From an uncultured Roseobacter sp. (GTDB lineage Bacteria; Pseudomonadota; Alphaproteobacteria; Rhodobacterales; Rhodobacteraceae): 64,000 bases of DNA. Positions 1-7,007 of this stretch are shown piece after piece (within the stretch, counting starts at the first letter, position 1; every line of letters begins with the position of its first letter). The translations under genes were made by a program, and so were the position numbers. The stretch covers positions 310,001 through 374,000 of the forward strand of contig NZ_CANLYL010000001.1 of NCBI RefSeq assembly GCF_947495275.1, written 5' to 3'. The notes under the pieces were generated by a model, which was given only the letters and a program-made list of their open reading frames with translations, searched no databases and was not told where the DNA came from.

Positions 1-481
1 CGAACCCGGCAAAATCCAGCAGGGACGCCAGCGCATCCCCAAAGACGGCCCCCCGCGTATGGCCCACATGCAGCGGACCTGTTGGGTTTGCAGAGACGTA
101 TTCAACGTTGACCTTCTTGCCATGCCCCAGACTTGCCCGGCCAAAATCCGTACCTGCCGCCAAAATGCCCGACACAACACCCTGCCAGATATCGGGCGCA
201 AGCCGCAGGTTCAAAAATCCCGGGCCTGCGACCTCCGCTTTGCTGATCCGATCGTCCTTGATCAGATGTGCGGCAAGGTTTCCGGCAATATCGCGCGGTT
301 TCTGACCCGACGGTTTTGCAAGGACCATGGCAGCATTGGTTGCCATATCGCCATGCGCGGCATCGCGCGGCGGCTCCACCGTCACATTGTCCATGGTCAG
401 GCCCTCGGGCAATTGCCCGGCGGCCACCATGTCCTGCAAGCAGTCGACTACAAGCGCGCGGATATCGGCGAATAGGTTCAT
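1..481 (-). CDS. argS: Arginyl-tRNA synthetase, N-terminal part (cut by window edge)
   Basis: Charges tRNA-Arg with arginine in the cytoplasm (class I synthetase). About 160 residues from the ATG at 481 are visible; the rest lies left of the window. The N-terminal tRNA-recognition domain is followed by the class I signature in the form TGPLHVGHTRGA (HVGH replaces the textbook HIGH), preceded by VNVEYVSANP, which is typical of ArgS. The gene runs in the same direction as the dGTPase gene and lies 132 bases downstream of it, an arrangement that suggests a shared transcription unit. Identity is firm from the motifs; only the length is unknown. Confidence 0.95.
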   Translation of the reverse strand, partial: MNLFADIRALVVDCLQDMVAAGQLPEGLTMDNVTVEPPRDAAHGDMATNAAMVLAKPSGQKPRDIAGNLAAHLIKDDRISKAEVAGPGFLNLRLAPDIWQGVVSGILAAGTDFGRASLGHGKKVNVEYVSANPTGPLHVGHTRGAVFGDALASLLDFAGF

Positions 482-613
482 CTTCTTGGTCCTAACAGAA
501 ACTTCGGGCGGTTTATCACGCCCCGGGGCCGGGTCAACCGCACATGCCTGCAGATAGTCCGCCCGAAATCGAAAAGACACGCCGCCGTGCCCCTAGAGGC
601 TAAAACCCGCCGT

Positions 614-1756
614 TTATCCCTCAGCGATCAAACGTTCATGTTCTTGCAGGGCAAACCTGTCGGTCATCCCGGAGATATAATCAGACACGATACGCGCCAG
701 CGCCGTTTCCCCGCGCGCCTCCTCCACATCCTTGCGCCATTGTTTTGGCAATTGATCCGGGTGGGACATGAAGTAGGGGAACAGCTCTTCGACAACCTGC
801 GTGACCTGTGCCCGCATTTCCACAACACTGGGCGCGCGGTACATACGGTCGAAAAGAAAAGACCGGATGACTTTCAGATCGGTAAAGACATCATCGGAAA
901 AACGGATAATGGTGCGCCCTGCACCGCGAATGTCATCCACCGATTGCGGGGCCAGCTCCATGAGCCTCTCCTGCGCAAAATTGATCACGTCCTCGACCAG
1001 AACGCCAAAGAAGCGCCGCAACGCCTCATGGCGGCGGCGGTAGTAGTTCAGTCCCGGATAAAGCCTGTCGACCTCTTTGAAACATGCGTTGAGGATCGGC
1101 AAAGCAGCCAGTTCGTCGGTTGAAAAAAGCTCGGCGCGCAGCCCATCATGAAGATCGTGATGATTGTAGGCCACATCATCGGCAATCGCCGCCACCTGTG
1201 CTTCGGCACTGGCGAACGTTCCCAACTCAAGATCATGTCGATCGTTGTAGACTTGCAGCGCCCAGGGGATTTCACCGATGACCGGCCCATTGTGCTTGGC
1301 CAATCCTTCGAGCGTTTCCCAGGTCAGGTTCAGCCCATCAAAATCCGCGTAGTGACGCTCCAGATGCGTGACGATCCGTATGGCCTGCGCATTGTGATCA
1401 AAACCGCCATAGGGCGCCATGAGCGCAGAGAGCGCATCCTCCCCGGTATGGCCAAAAGGCGTATGACCCAGATCATGGGCAAGAGCCACGGCTTCTGTCA
1501 GCTCGGCATTGAGCCCCAGCGCACCCGCAATTGTCCGCGCCACCTGCGCCACTTCGATAGAGTGGGTCAGCCGTGTACGGTAATAATCGCCTTCATGTTC
1601 TATGAAGACCTGAGTTTTGTGCTTGAGCCTTCGGAAGGCGCTGGCATGAATAATCCGGTCCCGGTCACGCTGAAAACATGACCGAAACGTGCTTTCCTCC
1701 TCCCGCACGCGCCGTCCCCTGGCGCGGGCCGGATCAGAGGCATAAAGAGCCGTCAT
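614..1756 (-). CDS. dgt: dGTPase-like deoxynucleoside triphosphate triphosphohydrolase
   Basis: HD-domain phosphohydrolase that removes the triphosphate from dGTP or related dNTPs, a cytoplasmic control on nucleotide pools. The 380-residue length fits the short dGTPase-like family. The metal-binding histidines and aspartates are visible: RLTHSIEVAQVA (first His), then AHDLGHTPFGHTGE (HD pair and following His), and a later Asp in VAAIADDVAYNHHD. The N-terminus SFRRLKHKTQV-like segment (FRRLKHKTQVF) is the usual conserved block. The start is ATG at 1756, divergent from the Fe-S carrier gene with 83 bases between them. Exact dNTP preference cannot be read from the sequence. Confidence 0.93.
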   Translation of the reverse strand: MTALYASDPARARGRRVREEESTFRSCFQRDRDRIIHASAFRRLKHKTQVFIEHEGDYYRTRLTHSIEVAQVARTIAGALGLNAELTEAVALAHDLGHTPFGHTGEDALSALMAPYGGFDHNAQAIRIVTHLERHYADFDGLNLTWETLEGLAKHNGPVIGEIPWALQVYNDRHDLELGTFASAEAQVAAIADDVAYNHHDLHDGLRAELFSTDELAALPILNACFKEVDRLYPGLNYYRRRHEALRRFFGVLVEDVINFAQERLMELAPQSVDDIRGAGRTIIRFSDDVFTDLKVIRSFLFDRMYRAPSVVEMRAQVTQVVEELFPYFMSHPDQLPKQWRKDVEEARGETALARIVSDYISGMTDRFALQEHERLIAEG

Positions 1757-1769
1757 TGCTCGCTTGTCC

Positions 1770-1798
1770 TTGTGGCCTGATCTGCGAGTTTCTATATT
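1770..1798 (+). promoter_or_regulatory. Candidate sigma-70 promoter for the A-type Fe-S carrier gene
   Basis: TTGTGG at 1770-1775 and TATATT at 1793-1798 are separated by 17 bases and end about 40 bases before the erpA start at 1840. This is pattern matching only; no iron-responsive operator was recognised with confidence in the 83-base divergent region. Confidence 0.45.
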
Positions 1799-1839
1799 GC
1801 ACCTACAGCATTAATGAAACCGCTTGACGGAGCCCGCAC

Positions 1840-2163
1840 ATGCAACTGCCCCCTAAGGTTACGCCCCGCGCTTTTGATCGGCTGGCCGAAATAGGCGCCG
1901 CGACTGACGGCAAGGCCCTGCGCGTGGCCGTTGAGGGGGGCGGCTGTTCGGGTTTTCAGTATGAAATTGCTCTGGATGAACCTCGCGAAGACGACCTGAT
2001 TCTCGAAGGGTCAGGTCAAAAAGTTGTCGTTGACGCCGTGTCCCTGCCCTTTCTGGGTGGTGCAACAATTGATTTCACCGAAGAATTGATCGGTGCGCGA
2101 TTTGTGATCGACAATCCGAATGCGTCAAGTTCTTGCGGTTGTGGAACCTCTTTCTCGATGTAG
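1840..2163 (+). CDS. erpA: A-type iron-sulfur cluster carrier/insertion protein (ErpA/IscA family)
   Basis: Delivers Fe-S clusters to apoproteins in the cytoplasm. The 107-residue HesB/IscA fold carries all three cluster-ligand cysteines: one in VEGGGCSGFQYEIAL and two in the C-terminal CGCGTSFSM block. The ending CGCG-x-SF is the family signature. It is divergent from dgt and convergent with the uncharacterised gene ending at 2195. Rhodobacterales usually call this copy ErpA when it is outside the suf operon, and no suf genes are nearby, so the ErpA label is a context inference; the family call is firm. Confidence 0.9.
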   Translation: MQLPPKVTPRAFDRLAEIGAATDGKALRVAVEGGGCSGFQYEIALDEPREDDLILEGSGQKVVVDAVSLPFLGGATIDFTEELIGARFVIDNPNASSSCGCGTSFSM

Positions 2164-2194
2164 CCGCGATGCCCATGCGCGCGTTTGGCCAAGA

Positions 2195-3244
2195 CTAGAC
2201 CTCTGCTCGCGAGAAATCCTCGAAGAATGCGCTGAACCTTTCCGAGGATTGTTCGGCACCACTCAGAATTTCGACACCCTCAGAACCAACCGCTTCGGCC
2301 ATGCCGTCGCGCATTTGAGCCCAGTTGCGGCTGCGGGCGGGGCCGAGATGAAACATGTATTCGGACATGGCGCGCAACGGTCCCTTACGGCCCGTATGAC
2401 GGCGGACATGTAACCCCTGCGCGGAAGGAATACCGGGAAAGGAAGATCGACCGGTAAGTTGCGCCCACCAGCTGGTGACAAGGTACTCATGGTAACAATC
2501 CCCGGCACCGTTGCCGTTGGGTGCCAGAACAAAACCACCCATTTCCTGCGCAATCCAGTTTTCCCAGATGTCACTGGGCACCTGCCCTGCGAACCGCATG
2601 GCAACGCAAATCTCTGCAAGAAGGTCAATGTCCTGATCGAGAAAGGCCAGAAGGCCTGCATATTCGAGGCTGGCAATCGCCTGCTCCCCCAAATGAGGGT
2701 TGGTTACCCCGTAATCTGAGAGGTAGAACACGATGTGGGTAAGTTCATATGTGGCCTTCTTGTTCGGCAGGGCGAAAGTTTCAGACCGATCAACGAATGC
2801 GTGCAACCGGTTCCACAAGGCTTCTTCGTCAGCTTTCACCTCACGCCGCGCCATCAGGCGATATGCTTCGGCACGTTGAAGGTCTGATAATTCTGCTTCG
2901 ACAAGTCCCATTTCCGCGACCCATTGGCATAAGGACGCCCCCTTGTCGCCATCGATTCCAAGGTCCTCAAGATCAAGGCAAATGGACAACAAAAACCTGT
3001 AATATTGTGGGAAAAACCGCAATCTCTCTTCGAGCCCCTGATACACCCGCTCATAGGGTGCTAATGCCGCCTCCGACAAAGTGGCTCCGCTGGAGGCCAG
3101 TACGTTGAGAACTTCGGCGTTTTCCTTCAGCCAGAAAACGTCATCGGGTGATCGGCGGTTACAAGCAAAATTGTGTAGCAAAAGGGCCTGGCGGTCAGCC
3201 AGAGCCGGTCTGCGCGGCAGACCCAAAGAGACGACGTTAGACAT
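2195..3244 (-). CDS. Uncharacterised helical protein paired with the repeat peptide
   Basis: A 349-residue soluble protein with no signal peptide or membrane segment. It is rich in predicted helices and carries two eye-catching motifs: ELTHIVFYLSDYG near residues 167-179 and AGDCYHEYLVTSWW near 247-260, each with a conserved-looking histidine next to aromatic residues. From memory this resembles a Rhodobacterales-restricted domain of unknown function (possibly DUF6902), which I cannot verify. The ATG at 3244 has an AAGGAAG ribosome site. It lies 93 bases downstream of the repeat-peptide gene on the same strand with an imperfect hairpin between them, as often seen between a peptide gene and its processing or binding partner. 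The function is not known; an enzyme, receptor or immunity role are all open. Confidence 0.7.
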   Translation of the reverse strand: MSNVVSLGLPRRPALADRQALLLHNFACNRRSPDDVFWLKENAEVLNVLASSGATLSEAALAPYERVYQGLEERLRFFPQYYRFLLSICLDLEDLGIDGDKGASLCQWVAEMGLVEAELSDLQRAEAYRLMARREVKADEEALWNRLHAFVDRSETFALPNKKATYELTHIVFYLSDYGVTNPHLGEQAIASLEYAGLLAFLDQDIDLLAEICVAMRFAGQVPSDIWENWIAQEMGGFVLAPNGNGAGDCYHEYLVTSWWAQLTGRSSFPGIPSAQGLHVRRHTGRKGPLRAMSEYMFHLGPARSRNWAQMRDGMAEAVGSEGVEILSGAEQSSERFSAFFEDFSRAEV

Positions 3245-3292
3245 GGGGGTTCTTCCTTTGTCCTAAGGATCTGCCGCACAAGGCTGTTGATC

Positions 3293-3321
3293 GGGCCAAG
3301 GTCCATTGCGGACTTGGGCCC
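3293..3321 (-). terminator. Imperfect hairpin between the repeat-peptide gene and its downstream partner (attenuator-like)
   Basis: GGGCCAAGGTCC at 3293-3304 can pair with GGACTTGGGCCC at 3310-3321 with small bulges around a 5-base loop. No T-run follows on the minus strand, so it is more likely an attenuation or RNA-stability element than a full terminator. Such elements commonly let an upstream peptide gene be expressed more strongly than the gene after it; that role is inference here. Confidence 0.4.
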
Positions 3322-3337
3322 AGCCAATCAGGTCGGG

Positions 3338-3619
3338 TTACATGGAGGTTGTGAACAGCCCCGTTGCATCACCCGAAAACGCATCTTTACCGGCAACCAT
3401 ACTGGTGGTGAATTGACCGGTCTCTGCCCCTGTCAGAGTATCTGCGGATGGGCCCATTGATGTGGTAAAAAGCTCAGTGCCATGACCGCTCATCATATCG
3501 GTACCAGAAGGTGCCATACTTGTTGTGAAAAGAGCGGTTCCAGCGCCACTGTGCAGGTCATTTTCAGACCCGAAGATATCTTCAGAAACCATAGCTGCGG
3601 CAAGTGCGTTCGTCTTCAT
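3338..3619 (-). CDS. Small four-repeat peptide, FTTSM repeats (uncharacterised, precursor-like)
   Basis: A 93-residue protein made of a short N-terminal segment (MKTNALAAAMVSEDIFGSEN) and four repeats of 19-20 residues, each ending in FTTSM at residues 31-35, 51-55, 70-74 and 89-93; the stop codon directly follows the last repeat. The repeat consensus is roughly D-x-x-[ST]-G-x-x-T-x-x-F-T-T-S-M. The serine in the motif is encoded by TCC, AGT, TCA and AGT in the four copies, so the amino acids are kept while codons have diverged, which argues for real selection on the protein. It has an AAAGGG ribosome site before ATG 3619. No cysteine is present. The multi-core layout recalls ribosomal peptide precursors, but no known modification enzyme is adjacent. 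A DUF number (possibly DUF6749) may exist; unverified. Confidence 0.75.
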   Translation of the reverse strand: MKTNALAAAMVSEDIFGSENDLHSGAGTALFTTSMAPSGTDMMSGHGTELFTTSMGPSADTLTGAETGQFTTSMVAGKDAFSGDATGLFTTSM

Positions 3620-3698
3620 ATCATATCCCTTTCAAATGAAGTTTTGTTCGCTCTTTCACGCTTGCCCGTTTAAGGAGAGTTTCCAAGAATTATTCGCG

Positions 3699-3714
3699 TT
3701 AACAATGTGTTAAC
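3699..3714. promoter_or_regulatory. CtrA-type box TTAA-N7-TTAAC
   Basis: TTAACAATGTGTTAAC matches the alphaproteobacterial CtrA consensus exactly, with 7 bases between the TTAA halves. It lies 80-95 bases upstream of the repeat-peptide start codon at 3619, a position suited to control of that gene. Binding by CtrA is inferred from the motif only. Confidence 0.55.
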
Positions 3715-3720
3715 CATTAC

Positions 3721-3729
3721 TTATCCACA
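3721..3729 (+). promoter_or_regulatory. DnaA-box-like nonamer TTATCCACA
   Basis: Exact match to the strong DnaA box consensus TTATNCACA, seven bases after the CtrA-type box. Its job here is unknown. Confidence 0.45.
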
Positions 3730-3797
3730 CGAACATTCCGTGTTAGCGCCAGACATTTTTGGAAAGTTCGACGCAGTAATCTTGGTTAATTTTTTTT

Positions 3798-3824
3798 TAT
3801 CCACAGAGGATAACTCTGTGGATA
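3798..3824. repeat. Perfect 11-base inverted repeat built from two facing DnaA-like boxes
   Basis: TATCCACAGAG (3798-3808) and CTCTGTGGATA (3814-3824) are exact reverse complements around the 5-base centre GATAA. The left arm is extended to TTATCCACA by the preceding T. It follows a run of eight T. Whether this is an operator, a DnaA site or a hairpin in a transcript is unclear. Confidence 0.6.
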
Positions 3825-3974
3825 TTAACCTTTTAAGCCCGATTTTCGTTAACCATTAACAAGAATCACCTTCGCCCGTTTCAGCTTTTCAGCCGGCGTG
3901 GAGGACTGCTTGGCCCTTGCTCTGGCGGCGCGGTTGGGCAATAGCTGAACAGGTCCGTGACAAGGAGCGCCCCC

Positions 3975-4757
3975 ATGAAGATCGCCACATTCAACATCAA
4001 CGGCATCAAAGCCCGGATTGATGCGCTTCCCGCATGGCTCGATGAAGCCCAGCCAGACGTCGCTATCTTGCAGGAAATCAAGTCCGTGGATGAAGGATTT
4101 CCTTCCGAGATATTCGAGGAACGGGGCTTTAATGTCGCCACCCACGGGCAGAAGAGCTTCAATGGCGTCGCCATATTATCCAAGCGCCCGCTGGAGGATG
4201 TCACGCGGGGCCTGCCGGGGGATGACAGCGATGAACAGGCCCGCTGGATCGAAGCCACGGTCATGGGAGATACGCATCCTGTTCGTATTTGTGGTCTGTA
4301 TTTGCCCAATGGCAATCCAGCGCCGGGCCCGAAGTACGATTACAAACTATCTTGGATGGCGCGTCTGCTAGATCATGCGCAATCGATGCTGGCCAGTGAA
4401 ACGCCGTTCCTGATGGCCGGGGATTACAACATCATCCCGCAAGTGGAGGATGCAGCAAAGCCAGACAGCTGGCGCGAGGACGCATTATTTCGGCTGGAAA
4501 GCCGTGCGGCATTTCGAAGATTGCTCAATCTCGGTCTGACAGAAGCCTTCCGGGCGCGCACCGCCGGACCCGGGCACTATAGTTTCTGGGACTATCAAGC
4601 CGGCGCGTGGAACCGAAATAACGGCATTCGCATCGATCATTTCCTGCTGTGCCCGCAGGTGGCCGACATGCTGCAGGACTGCCAGATCGACAAAGAAGTG
4701 CGCGGCCGTGACAAGCCTTCGGATCACGTTCCCGTCTGGGTAGAGCTTGCCGCCTGA
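3975..4757 (+). CDS. xth: Exodeoxyribonuclease III
   Basis: AP endonuclease and 3'-5' exonuclease of base excision repair. The 260-residue length matches the family. The start MKIATFNINGIKAR, the metal-binding Glu in ILQEIKS, the GLYLPNGNP block, GDYNIIP (catalytic Asp and Asn), and the terminal SDHVPVWVEL are all present. The ATG at 3975 is chosen because AAGGAG lies at 3962-3967; an in-frame codon at 3957 would overlap that site. The gene diverges from the repeat-peptide gene across the CtrA/DnaA-box region. Function is firm; regulation is not known. Confidence 0.95.
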   Translation: MKIATFNINGIKARIDALPAWLDEAQPDVAILQEIKSVDEGFPSEIFEERGFNVATHGQKSFNGVAILSKRPLEDVTRGLPGDDSDEQARWIEATVMGDTHPVRICGLYLPNGNPAPGPKYDYKLSWMARLLDHAQSMLASETPFLMAGDYNIIPQVEDAAKPDSWREDALFRLESRAAFRRLLNLGLTEAFRARTAGPGHYSFWDYQAGAWNRNNGIRIDHFLLCPQVADMLQDCQIDKEVRGRDKPSDHVPVWVELAA

Positions 4758-4846
4758 CTAACCTCGCACCCCCATAAACCTCAACCGGTGATAGAATTTT
4801 CTTGGCATAAGGACGCATCCTGCTAACCTCGCGCCCAAGAGGTTGC

Positions 4847-5740
4847 ATGATACGATCACATACTCCGCCGAACCTGATCCCCGTTCCAGCATCTGCACGA
4901 TCTGGACAACAGCGACAGAAAACCGCGCCGAATAGCGGCATTGATGCGCTGCAACGGCAGGCGGATGAAAGTCAGATCGTAGGTCACTTGCAGCTGCTCC
5001 AACGCAAGGCTGACAGCCACCGCTCCCGCCTTGCAGCCGGTGGTCCCCCGATACAGCGTGAAAAGAATATCGGGTTGGGTTTCACCGATCTGGAGAATGA
5101 CAAATACGGCGAAGATGCATTCGGCAAGTCAAGCAGTTCAAAGGGCAATCTTGACAAGTTCCGCACCGAAGTTAACGCCGAAGGCCCCGGCGCGTTTGTC
5201 AAAGGGCTGGCCAGCCAACGCCAAAGCGGGCAGATACAGGGTATCTTCACAGGCGGCATCAAGAAGGCCATGGAACAATCCCTGACAATCAAACAAAACC
5301 TCGCGGGATTTACGCAGGATCAGATCGACCACGCGCGCAATCACCCGCCCATGTTGGACGAAGACGAGACCCGGGCGGCGCAACTCGCCGTTCCGGTTTT
5401 CAAGGACATGCCGGGCACATCGGCGGAACTTTGGAGCGCGATGAGTGATGTCGACCCGCCACTGGGGTTCAGCAAGGGTAATGCGGCGATTTCGGTTTGG
5501 GAACTGAGCCACATGCTGCACAACGAGACACTTTTCGCCAAGACCGAATTTTATGACTTCAACGCGTCAGACGATGTGCCGAATGCGGTGCCGCTGTCTC
5601 CGCAGCAGCTTGAATCGCGCGGCATCGAATTGAGCGAAGAGGACCAGAAAACACTTGCCGAACTCGGGATCGAAGCCCCAACGGGCCGCTCAAACGGCAA
5701 TTGGTTCACAAATTTGTTCAAATGTTGCTTTGGTGGGTAG
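4847..5740 (+). CDS. Toxin-like protein with eCIS-effector-style N-terminus
   Basis: A 297-residue protein of unknown activity. Residues about 36-70 read as two copies of an LQRQAD / LQLLQRKAD heptad-like motif followed by PPIQREKN, a pattern I know from the N-terminal prologue of proteins associated with extracellular contractile injection systems and other DUF4157-type polymorphic toxins. The following DUF4157 core itself was not seen. The middle and C-terminal parts are polar and globular, with WELSHMLHNETLF near residues 220-232, and the chain ends in FTNLFKCCFGG, an unusual hydrophobic tail with adjacent cysteines. The ATG at 4847 has an AGAGGTTG site. A small gene follows after 6 bases. 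No injection-system genes are in this window, so the effector reading is inference. Confidence 0.6.
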   Translation: MIRSHTPPNLIPVPASARSGQQRQKTAPNSGIDALQRQADESQIVGHLQLLQRKADSHRSRLAAGGPPIQREKNIGLGFTDLENDKYGEDAFGKSSSSKGNLDKFRTEVNAEGPGAFVKGLASQRQSGQIQGIFTGGIKKAMEQSLTIKQNLAGFTQDQIDHARNHPPMLDEDETRAAQLAVPVFKDMPGTSAELWSAMSDVDPPLGFSKGNAAISVWELSHMLHNETLFAKTEFYDFNASDDVPNAVPLSPQQLESRGIELSEEDQKTLAELGIEAPTGRSNGNWFTNLFKCCFGG

Positions 5741-5746
5741 ACCCAG

Positions 5747-6148
5747 ATGACTACGCGAAACGATCAACAGGTGCAGATTGAGATGATGCGCCAAGAGGCC
5801 CAGGTCCTCTTTGTGCAGGTGCTGCAAGACGGGGCCTTCCAACGCTTGGGGGCCAGGGATTTGCGGACTTCAGATGGCGTGCTGGTCAAAGGTCATCTTG
5901 AACCAGACACCACCCGCCGTCTCTTCGAGGCTATCCCGGACGATTTTCGCGAAACTGCCGGACACTACAACGATCCCGACGCCACAGGCGACCGTATGGG
6001 ACTAAGCATCATCCTGCGCCGCAACGGGACTGAAGAGGTGTTTCAAATGGTCTACGGCAGCCAATCGACCGGGCCGACCCAGGAGATCAAGGATTTTGTG
6101 ATCACCGCGATACAGCTGACAGAACCAGCCTATCAGGCACATCTCTGA
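5747..6148 (+). CDS. Small acidic partner of the toxin-like protein (possible immunity or chaperone)
   Basis: A 133-residue soluble protein with no signal peptide, cysteines or recognisable motif; it reads as a compact alpha/beta fold with an acidic bias. It begins 6 bases after the upstream gene, so the two are almost surely co-transcribed. In polymorphic toxin loci a small gene in this position often encodes the immunity protein, but here that is a guess from layout. It could equally be a chaperone for the upstream protein. It ends 18 bases before the convergent HNH gene. Confidence 0.55.
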   Translation: MTTRNDQQVQIEMMRQEAQVLFVQVLQDGAFQRLGARDLRTSDGVLVKGHLEPDTTRRLFEAIPDDFRETAGHYNDPDATGDRMGLSIILRRNGTEEVFQMVYGSQSTGPTQEIKDFVITAIQLTEPAYQAHL

Positions 6149-6166
6149 CAGCATCAGACCGCTGAT

Positions 6167-6751
6167 TCAGGCTTCGAGTTCGGCATCCCAGTAGAGAAAA
6201 TCCATCCAGCTTTCGTGCAGGTGGTTTGGGGGAAATTTGCGCCCCATATTGCGCAGTTCTTCAGCGCCCGGCTGGCGGGGCGGTTTACGCAGGTTAAGAC
6301 CCGTGCGGTGAAGCGGTTTTGATCCCTTCTTCAGGTTGCATGGGCTACAGGCCGCCACAACGTTCTGCCAGCTGGTCACCCCGCCCGAGGCGCGGGGCAC
6401 AACGTGATCAAATGTCAGGTCTCCGCGCGCGCCGCAGTATTGGCACCGGAATTCATCTCGCAGAAATAAATTAAAGCGCGTGAAGGCCACGCGCTTTTGA
6501 GGTTTTACATAGTCTTTCAGAACAACGACCGATGGGATCCTGATCTGGGTACTGGGGCTTCGGACAATGTCATCGTATTCCGCCACGATATCCACCCTGT
6601 CGAGCCAGGCCGCTTTCACTGCCTCCTGCCAGGGCCAGAGGGATAGCGGATAATAGCTGAGCGGTCTGTAGTCGGCATTCAACACCAGAGCCGGCCTGTG
6701 CCTCAAGGCTGCCGGGTTGCGCGTAAAATCCGTCCTGAAATCGCCGTCCAT
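6167..6751 (-). CDS. HNH endonuclease family protein
   Basis: A 194-residue protein with a single HNH domain at residues about 100-145. FRCQYCGARG and CSPCNLKKGSK supply the two CxxC zinc pairs, and TFDHVVPRASGG gives the DH catalytic core with the Asn in SWQNVVAACSPCN. The N-terminal ALVLNADYRPLSYYPLSLWPW segment belongs to a very widespread bacterial HNH subfamily whose job in the cell is not established. It is not next to a restriction methylase or phage genes. It converges with the toxin-partner gene. A perfect DnaA-box sequence lies at 6774-6782, just upstream of its start codon. Confidence 0.85.
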   Translation of the reverse strand: MDGDFRTDFTRNPAALRHRPALVLNADYRPLSYYPLSLWPWQEAVKAAWLDRVDIVAEYDDIVRSPSTQIRIPSVVVLKDYVKPQKRVAFTRFNLFLRDEFRCQYCGARGDLTFDHVVPRASGGVTSWQNVVAACSPCNLKKGSKPLHRTGLNLRKPPRQPGAEELRNMGRKFPPNHLHESWMDFLYWDAELEA

Positions 6752-6773
6752 GTCTGGGCTTGCCCTCTACCGA

Positions 6774-6782
6774 TTATCCACA
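6774..6782 (+). promoter_or_regulatory. DnaA-box-like nonamer upstream of the HNH gene
   Basis: TTATCCACA lies 23 bases upstream of the HNH start codon at 6751, inside the likely promoter or leader. It continues as CAGAG, the same 12 bases as the arm of the inverted repeat near 3.8 kb. Confidence 0.35.
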
Positions 6783-6937
6783 GAGCCTCACGCCAACCGC
6801 GCCACCAGCGCACGAGTCCTAAGCTGGACTATATATCGTGGTTTCCACCGCGCAAGCCCTGCAATTCCACAAGATGTCGCGGCTCCTTTTGACGCTCTAT
6901 TGTAACACAAAAATGTCTCCAATCGGTAAAGTTCAAA

Positions 6938-6965
6938 AAAGAGGCGCCAGAAGAGGCGCCTCTTT
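6938..6965 (-). terminator. Rho-independent terminator of the DUF995-like gene
   Basis: AAAGAGGCGCC (6938-6948) and GGCGCCTCTTT (6955-6965) form an 11-base perfect stem around AGAAGA. On the minus strand the stem is followed by TTTTTT, and the gene ending at 7008 lies just upstream in that direction. Confidence 0.85.
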
Positions 6966-7007
6966 GATCAGCCGGTTATCTCGGACCTGTTTTCGCCTGT
7001 ATGGCGT

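Larger units (their letters stand above)
3620..3974. other. AT-rich intergenic region with CtrA and DnaA boxes
   Basis: This 355-base gap between the divergent repeat-peptide and xth genes is much richer in A and T than its surroundings. It holds a perfect TTAA-N7-TTAAC site (3699-3714), a DnaA-box sequence TTATCCACA (3721-3729), a run of eight T (3791-3798), and an 11-base perfect inverted repeat whose two arms each contain a DnaA-like box (3798-3824). Several further TTAACC/TTAAC half sites are scattered through it. No gene was found in it. Confidence 0.7.

Noticed and set aside
3721-3824. Chromosome replication origin
   Set aside because: The box cluster is suggestive, but neither dnaA, hemE, parAB nor other usual neighbours are here, and whole-replicon skew is not visible from this window.
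3849-3860. Second CtrA box TTAACCATTAAC
   Set aside because: The TTAA halves are only 3 bases apart rather than 7.
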